NCBI GenBank assembly: GCA_002315195.1
Contig: DCGD01000040.1
Location: 6,135 to 16,444, forward strand
Direction: 5' to 3'
Length of the DNA: 10,310 nt
From: Prevotellaceae bacterium UBA1787
GTDB taxonomy: Bacteria; Bacteroidota; Bacteroidia; Bacteroidales; Bacteroidaceae
Part shown: in pieces, positions 7,064 through 10,310 of the stretch
How the letters are laid out: the number at the start of each line of letters is the position of its first letter
Position numbering within the stretch: position 1 is the stretch's first letter
The notes under the pieces: generated by a model
The model's input: only the letters and a program-made list of their open reading frames with translations
Told to the model about the DNA's origin: nothing
Database searches by the model: none
Translations under genes and position numbers: made by a program

Positions 7064-8026
7064 ATGAAAAGAATAGTACATATAATAGCAATGTTGTTTG
7101 TTCTGTCGCCATCGTTTGTGGTAGCTCAGGATTTCGTTATTACGTTTGAAGAAGGACGGAACGATTATGCGTCACTCGGAGTATATGATTTTTGGGAGGC
7201 CTCGCCGTTTAGGATGGGACAACTAAAGGGAAATTGTCAGGTCGTGAACAATCCTTACCTCAGGGATGGAGTTAACTCTTCTTCGCGCGTGTTGGGATTT
7301 CAGCGTTCCTTGTATGGTTCCAATTTGTTCGGGGCGCGTATAGACTTGAATGAAAACCAGCGTTTTGTGCTGACAAACCAGTTGCAGTACGTGCATGTGC
7401 TCCTGTACAAGCCCAAGGAAGGGCGCGTGATGCTGCTTGGCTTGGGAAAGCACAATACGAAAGAGTGGGAACATCAAAGCAAGGAAGTGGTTCAGTTTAC
7501 GCAGTTGTCATCAAATGATGCCGTCGCGAACGAATGGTGCGATATGGTATTCGCGATTAAAGGTGCCGGCAACATTGATATTTATTCGTTGGTGGTGGTT
7601 GTGGATTGTGAATCCCCCCATACGCTCAAGGCACCTTTTGCCGCGTACATTGACAACATTGAACTAAATGAATCATCAGTTTCGCTTACGGAATCAATTG
7701 AAAACAACAAAGACCAAGGCCGGGGAAAAAACGAAGCAAAATTCATCACCGTCACCAATTCCCAAAGAAACGGTGATGTTGTATTGGCGGATGGGAAGAG
7801 GGTGGATAACCTTAAGCACCAAGCCGGACATCCGCTCAAGATAAAATCACTCCCCGCCAAGGGCTTCAAATGCGGTGGCATTCGTGTAACCCATGGATAT
7901 TCACAGCGTAAAACGGTGATGTACGGTCCCGAACTTTTCGATGATGAAGGTCGGTTTACCATTCCCGGTGATGTTTTCGACAGTGACGTTGTGATTGAGG
8001 GGCTGATGGTTGAAATGGCGAAATAA
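7064..8026 (+). CDS. Secreted beta-rich protein of unknown function, possible glycan-binding
   Basis: I do not recognise this 320-residue protein as a named family. Residues 1-21 are a clear signal peptide (MKRIVHIIAMLFVLSPSFVVAQ). Residues ~23-203 look like one beta-sandwich, with alternating hydrophobic strands such as YVHVLLYKP and IYSLVVVVD and the closing AAYIDNIEL that often ends carbohydrate-binding-module-like folds. A polar linker (~204-228) rich in Ser, Glu, Asn and Lys follows. Residues ~229-316 resemble an InlB-type bacterial repeat: NGDVVLADGKRV, PLKIKSLPAKGFKCGGI, then GRFTIPGDVFDSDVVIEG. No catalytic motif is visible. It sits 12 bases after the fucosidase gene, with an AGGAAA stretch just before its ATG, and 3 bases before the SGNH gene, so all three are probably one transcript. 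A role in binding or presenting the glycan attacked by its neighbours is inference. Confidence 0.85.
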   Translation: MKRIVHIIAMLFVLSPSFVVAQDFVITFEEGRNDYASLGVYDFWEASPFRMGQLKGNCQVVNNPYLRDGVNSSSRVLGFQRSLYGSNLFGARIDLNENQRFVLTNQLQYVHVLLYKPKEGRVMLLGLGKHNTKEWEHQSKEVVQFTQLSSNDAVANEWCDMVFAIKGAGNIDIYSLVVVVDCESPHTLKAPFAAYIDNIELNESSVSLTESIENNKDQGRGKNEAKFITVTNSQRNGDVVLADGKRVDNLKHQAGHPLKIKSLPAKGFKCGGIRVTHGYSQRKTVMYGPELFDDEGRFTIPGDVFDSDVVIEGLMVEMAK

Positions 8027-8029
8027 ATA

Positions 8030-8887
8030 ATGAAAAATATGATTGTCATGAGAAGAAATGTTTTAGCGGCAATTTTCCTTTTATTGTTCGTGCTTGTTGT
8101 ACGTGGTGAGGACAAAGTGTTCAAGGTGCTTGCCATTGGTAATAGTTTTTCAGTAGATGCCGTTGAGCAGAATTTGTATGAGTTGGCGGCAGCCCAGGGA
8201 AAGGATCTGATGATAGGCAATGCTTACATCGGCGGCTGCTCCATTAATGCGCATTTGCAATATTTGAAGACGGGAGCTCCTAATTATTCGTACCGAAAAG
8301 GTATAAATGGAAAATTTGAAGAATATGCGTCGCAGCGACTGGCGGATATCATCAAGAATGAAGATTGGGACTTGATTACCTTGCAGCAGTCAAGTCCTCA
8401 ATCCGGGCAGTTGGATAAATACGTCAATATGAATGAACTGAAGGATGGTGTGAAAAGCATTGCAAAAAATCCTAATGTTCGTTTCGCTTTTCACATGACG
8501 TGGGCTTATCAACAAAATTCAACACACAGTGCTTTCGTTAATTACGAGAGTAATCAGAAGGTAATGTATCGTTCCATTTGCAAGGCCGTCAACAGTGCCA
8601 CGCGAAATGCAGGCATCAAGGACATAATACCTTGTGGACGCGCCATCCAGATTGCGCGTGAGATGGTAGGTGACACTTTGACGCGCGATGGCTATCATCT
8701 TGCCTTGAAAATGGGTCGCTACGTCGCGGCTTGTACTTGGTGTGAATACCTTACGGGAAAGAGTGTCGAAGGCAACCCTTACCGTCCTTCGGGAATGTCG
8801 GAGGAGACGGCAAGAAAGGCTCAGGCGGCAGCCCATAAGGCGATGCGTCATCTCCGCAGGGCTTTGCGTCAGTGTGAAACGGAATGA
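8030..8887 (+). CDS. Secreted SGNH-fold hydrolase, DUF4886-type, probable carbohydrate esterase
   Basis: A 285-residue protein of the DUF4886 type within the SGNH/GDSL hydrolase superfamily. Residues ~1-26 are a hydrophobic export signal ending near VRGED. Starts at codons 4 or 7 would also leave a signal peptide; the first ATG is chosen because it lies 3 bases after the previous stop. Block I is VLAIGNSFSVDA (33-44) with the presumed nucleophile Ser39. IGGCSINAH (67-75) would supply oxyanion-hole glycine, and LITLQQSSPQSGQ follows a central strand. TRDGYHLAL (218-226) provides the Asp220-x-x-His223 pair, completing a Ser-His-Asp set. DUF4886 proteins have no well-established substrate that I know of; SGNH enzymes next to glycoside hydrolases usually remove acetyl or other acyl groups from glycans. 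The C-terminus (~258-285) is a basic, Ala-rich helix. It is part of the fucosidase-led operon. Confidence 0.88.
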   Translation: MKNMIVMRRNVLAAIFLLLFVLVVRGEDKVFKVLAIGNSFSVDAVEQNLYELAAAQGKDLMIGNAYIGGCSINAHLQYLKTGAPNYSYRKGINGKFEEYASQRLADIIKNEDWDLITLQQSSPQSGQLDKYVNMNELKDGVKSIAKNPNVRFAFHMTWAYQQNSTHSAFVNYESNQKVMYRSICKAVNSATRNAGIKDIIPCGRAIQIAREMVGDTLTRDGYHLALKMGRYVAACTWCEYLTGKSVEGNPYRPSGMSEETARKAQAAAHKAMRHLRRALRQCETE

Positions 8888-8932
8888 GAACCATTTGATA
8901 TATAATAATTTAACAATTAATAATATAAAGAA

Positions 8933-9601
8933 ATGAAGAAAGCATCGTTTGTTTGCTTTTTGTTTGCAATCATCTTTTCCGGGTGTGAATCGTCCAACCA
9001 GTTGCAGGGCTTTTACATGGGCAGTATGTTGGGTGGAGTATTCGGTTCGAGCATTGGTGGGGTTGTAGGAGGCTTCAGGGGCAGTGATGCCGGCGCTGCC
9101 CTTGGAATGCTTATCGGAGGGGCTGCAGGGGTTGCGGCTACCGCTCCGAAACATGATTCTTCAGCGGAAATGCAATCACAGGTTGATGAAGTGGACGAGT
9201 ATAACCGCCGTTCAACGAGTCGGAAAAGCACTGCTCAGGTGAATGTGCCGGAAGAATTTCGGTATTTGGAAATAGAAAACCTTCGTTTTGTGGATCGCGA
9301 CAACAACCATTGCATCAATGCGGATGAAAGGTGCCAACTCACGTTCGAAATACATAATGTGGGAAATAATCCCGCCTATAATGTGGCTCCCATAATTACA
9401 ATATCAGGAACAAAGCATATTCTCGTTTCGCCGACAGCCATAGTAAGCAGGATAGGAGCGGGGCGTTCCGTTCGCTATACGGCGGAAATTTACGGTAAGC
9501 CACGTCTTCGTAGAGGCACGGCCGATTTTGAAATCGGATTTGCCTATGGCAACAGCGGCATATATACAGTTCGGTCATTTCAGTTGCAAACGCAGGAATA
9601 A
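8933..9601 (+). CDS. Glycine-zipper lipoprotein with a C-terminal beta domain
   Basis: A 222-residue probable lipoprotein. The N-terminus MKKASFVCFLFAIIFSGC has a basic start, a hydrophobic core and a lipobox-like FSGC with the acylated Cys at 18. ESSN after it lacks the strongly acidic run associated with surface export in this phylum, so the side of the membrane is open. Residues ~28-70 form a glycine zipper: repeated GG/Gxxx G spacing in SMLGGVFGSSIGGVVGGFRG and in ALGMLIGGAAG, a pattern that can insert in or pack against membranes. A polar Ser/Arg linker (~74-104) leads to a beta domain (~108-218). This opens with VDRDNNHCINADE, like a calcium-binding loop, followed by CQLTFEIHNVGNNPAYNV, like CARDB or Ig-type domains. 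It lies 45 bases after the SGNH gene in an A/T-rich gap, so cotranscription is likely but not certain. Its function is unknown. Confidence 0.85.
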   Translation: MKKASFVCFLFAIIFSGCESSNQLQGFYMGSMLGGVFGSSIGGVVGGFRGSDAGAALGMLIGGAAGVAATAPKHDSSAEMQSQVDEVDEYNRRSTSRKSTAQVNVPEEFRYLEIENLRFVDRDNNHCINADERCQLTFEIHNVGNNPAYNVAPIITISGTKHILVSPTAIVSRIGAGRSVRYTAEIYGKPRLRRGTADFEIGFAYGNSGIYTVRSFQLQTQE

Positions 9602-9681
9602 TAATTGGATCCAAGTTCAAGAGGTGAAAAATCGGTTGCCATTCGGGTACATTTATCGCAGCGCTCCATCATGTAAAACAT

Positions 9682-9712
9682 ACGGACATTTCAATATGAG
9701 GTGTCCGTTTTT
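9682..9712 (+). terminator. Rho-independent terminator after the lipoprotein gene
   Basis: ACGGACATTTC (9682-9692) pairs with GAGGTGTCCGT (9698-9708), giving an 11-bp stem with two G-U pairs around an AATAT loop. TTTT follows (9709-9712). It lies 80 bases after the lipoprotein stop codon and would end the fucosidase-led operon before carB. Confidence 0.8.
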
Positions 9713-9831
9713 CAATAGGTAAATGGTTGTAGGTTGTCATTTGGTGTTGACGCTTTTTGGAGGTTTTCAAAGTTATTTCATCTCGAGTGGGAAATAATGA
9801 AAAATTGGATATTAAAACAGCCGAATGAGCA

Positions 9832-9861
9832 GTTGTCTTTGCGACAAAAGTGTTACTTTTG
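9832..9861 (+). promoter_or_regulatory. Candidate Bacteroidota-type promoter for carB
   Basis: TACTTTTG (9854-9861) matches the -7 consensus TAnnTTTG exactly. GTTG (9832-9835), 18 bases upstream, is a one-mismatch fit to the -33 TTTG. The predicted 5' leader to the carB ATG would be about 50 bases. The position between a terminator and a core gene supports it. Confidence 0.55.
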
Positions 9862-9920
9862 CAGGTTGGAATTGAGGGAGATATTTCTTCGTTTCCAATA
9901 TCAAACTAAACATACATTAT

Positions 9921-10310
9921 ATGGACAAGAAGCTAAGAAAAGTGTTGGTTTTAGGCTCAGGAGCCTTGAAGATTGGTCAAGCCGGTGAGTTTGATTATTC
10001 TGGTTCGCAAGCGTTGAAGGCATTGCGTGAAGAGGGAATTCATTCTGTACTGGTGAATCCTAATATTGCTACCATTCAGACTTCTGAGGGCATTGCAGAT
10101 GCTGTGTATTTTCAGCCTGTAACTCCTTACTTTGTAACGGAAATTATCAAGAAGGAACGTCCTGATGGAATATTGTTGGCTTTTGGCGGTCAGACGGCTC
10201 TGAATTGTGGTACGGAACTTTACCGTAACGGAACGCTTCAGGAATATGGTGTGAAAGTTTTGGGTACTTCGGTTGAAGCCATCATGGACACGGAAGACCG
10301 TGACCTCTTT
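9921..10310 (+). CDS. carB: Carbamoyl-phosphate synthase large subunit, N-terminal part (3' end outside window)
   Basis: CarB makes carbamoyl phosphate from bicarbonate, ATP and glutamine-derived ammonia for pyrimidine and arginine synthesis in the cytoplasm. The frame is open from ATG 9921 to the window end, giving 130 of roughly 1,070 residues. It starts [14 protein letters not shown], then [19 protein letters not shown] (residues 15-33), the first pre-ATP-grasp segment. [33 protein letters not shown] and a final MDTEDRDLF entering the ATP-grasp fold follow. These segments resemble the eukaryotic CAD/CPS-III style (NPNIAT, RPDGILL) more than the E. coli one, as I recall those sequences. The ATG gives the expected N-terminus. 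No carA lies directly upstream: the previous gene is the lipoprotein, 319 bases away behind a terminator. If the organism uses a separate glutaminase subunit it must lie downstream or elsewhere. Confidence 0.96.
   Translation, partial: MDKKLRKVLVLGSGALKIGQAGEFDYSGSQALKALREEGIHSVLVNPNIATIQTSEGIADAVYFQPVTPYFVTEIIKKERPDGILLAFGGQTALNCGTELYRNGTLQEYGVKVLGTSVEAIMDTEDRDLF

Larger units (their letters stand above)
9602..9920. other. Intergenic region between the lipoprotein gene and carB
   Basis: About 319 bases without a recognisable gene. It holds the terminator at 9682-9712 and the carB promoter at 9832-9861, listed separately. An open frame of 84 codons (9734-9988) runs into carB in another frame and has no protein character. 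I see nothing else here. Confidence 0.6.

Noticed and set aside
7582..8220. 212-codon open frame on the - strand
   Set aside because: It is antisense across the junction of two genes with clear signal peptides and motifs. Its Ser/Thr/Pro-rich translation has no recognisable fold.
8519..9154. 211-codon open frame on the - strand
   Set aside because: It is antisense to the SGNH and lipoprotein genes, has no domain, and would require ignoring two supported + strand genes.
9734..9988. 84-codon + strand frame before carB
   Set aside because: It runs out of frame into the carB start and covers the predicted carB promoter. No domain is visible.
1..10310. CRISPR array, tRNA or rRNA genes, transposase or prophage genes
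   Set aside because: No evenly spaced direct repeats, no cloverleaf-like stretch, and no recombinase or phage protein motifs were seen on either strand.

Overview
The window looks like a chromosomal segment from a member of the Bacteroidota, most likely order Bacteroidales. Four things support this: the rpsD-rpoA-rplQ gene order with a basic C-terminal extension on L17, the near absence of Shine-Dalgarno sequences, promoter elements of the TAnnTTTG type, and a CAZyme set (GH9-CE4, GH29, DUF4886) of the kind common in gut and rumen Bacteroidales. Genus cannot be fixed from sequence alone. A rumen or gut plant-fibre degrader is a reasonable guess.

Layout. Positions 1-1936 are the 3' end of a core ribosomal operon on the + strand: rpsD (5'-truncated by the window), rpoA and rplQ, tightly spaced and closed by a strong intrinsic terminator at 1972-2009. 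Positions 2010-2869 hold no convincing gene but contain several inverted repeats, including a perfect 24-bp palindrome at 2601-2624. On the - strand, 2870-5383 encodes a large secreted two-domain enzyme: a GH9 cellulase-like domain fused to a C-terminal CE4/NodB-like deacetylase domain with non-canonical metal and catalytic motifs. A 147-bp divergent promoter region follows (5384-5530). A + strand cluster runs from 5531 to 9601: a GH29 alpha-L-fucosidase with a discoidin-type domain, an uncharacterised secreted beta-rich protein, a DUF4886/SGNH-type putative esterase, and a glycine-zipper lipoprotein. A terminator at 9682-9712 ends it. The last 390 bases are the 5' end of a carbamoyl-phosphate synthase large-subunit gene (carB), with its own upstream promoter.

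How it works together (inference). The middle of the window is an accessory glycan-degradation island set between two housekeeping loci. It has no SusC/SusD pair, sensor or transporter. Endo-acting backbone cleavage (GH9), de-esterification or deacetylation (CE4-like and SGNH) and defucosylation (GH29) would together suit a fucosylated, acetylated beta-glycan. Fucosylated O-acetylated xyloglucan is one candidate, but the substrate is not shown by the sequence.

The least explained items are the degenerate CE4 motif 1, the unassigned protein at 7064-8026, the architecture of the lipoprotein at 8933-9601, and the palindrome-containing gene-free stretch. I saw no CRISPR array, tRNA, rRNA, transposase or phage gene.
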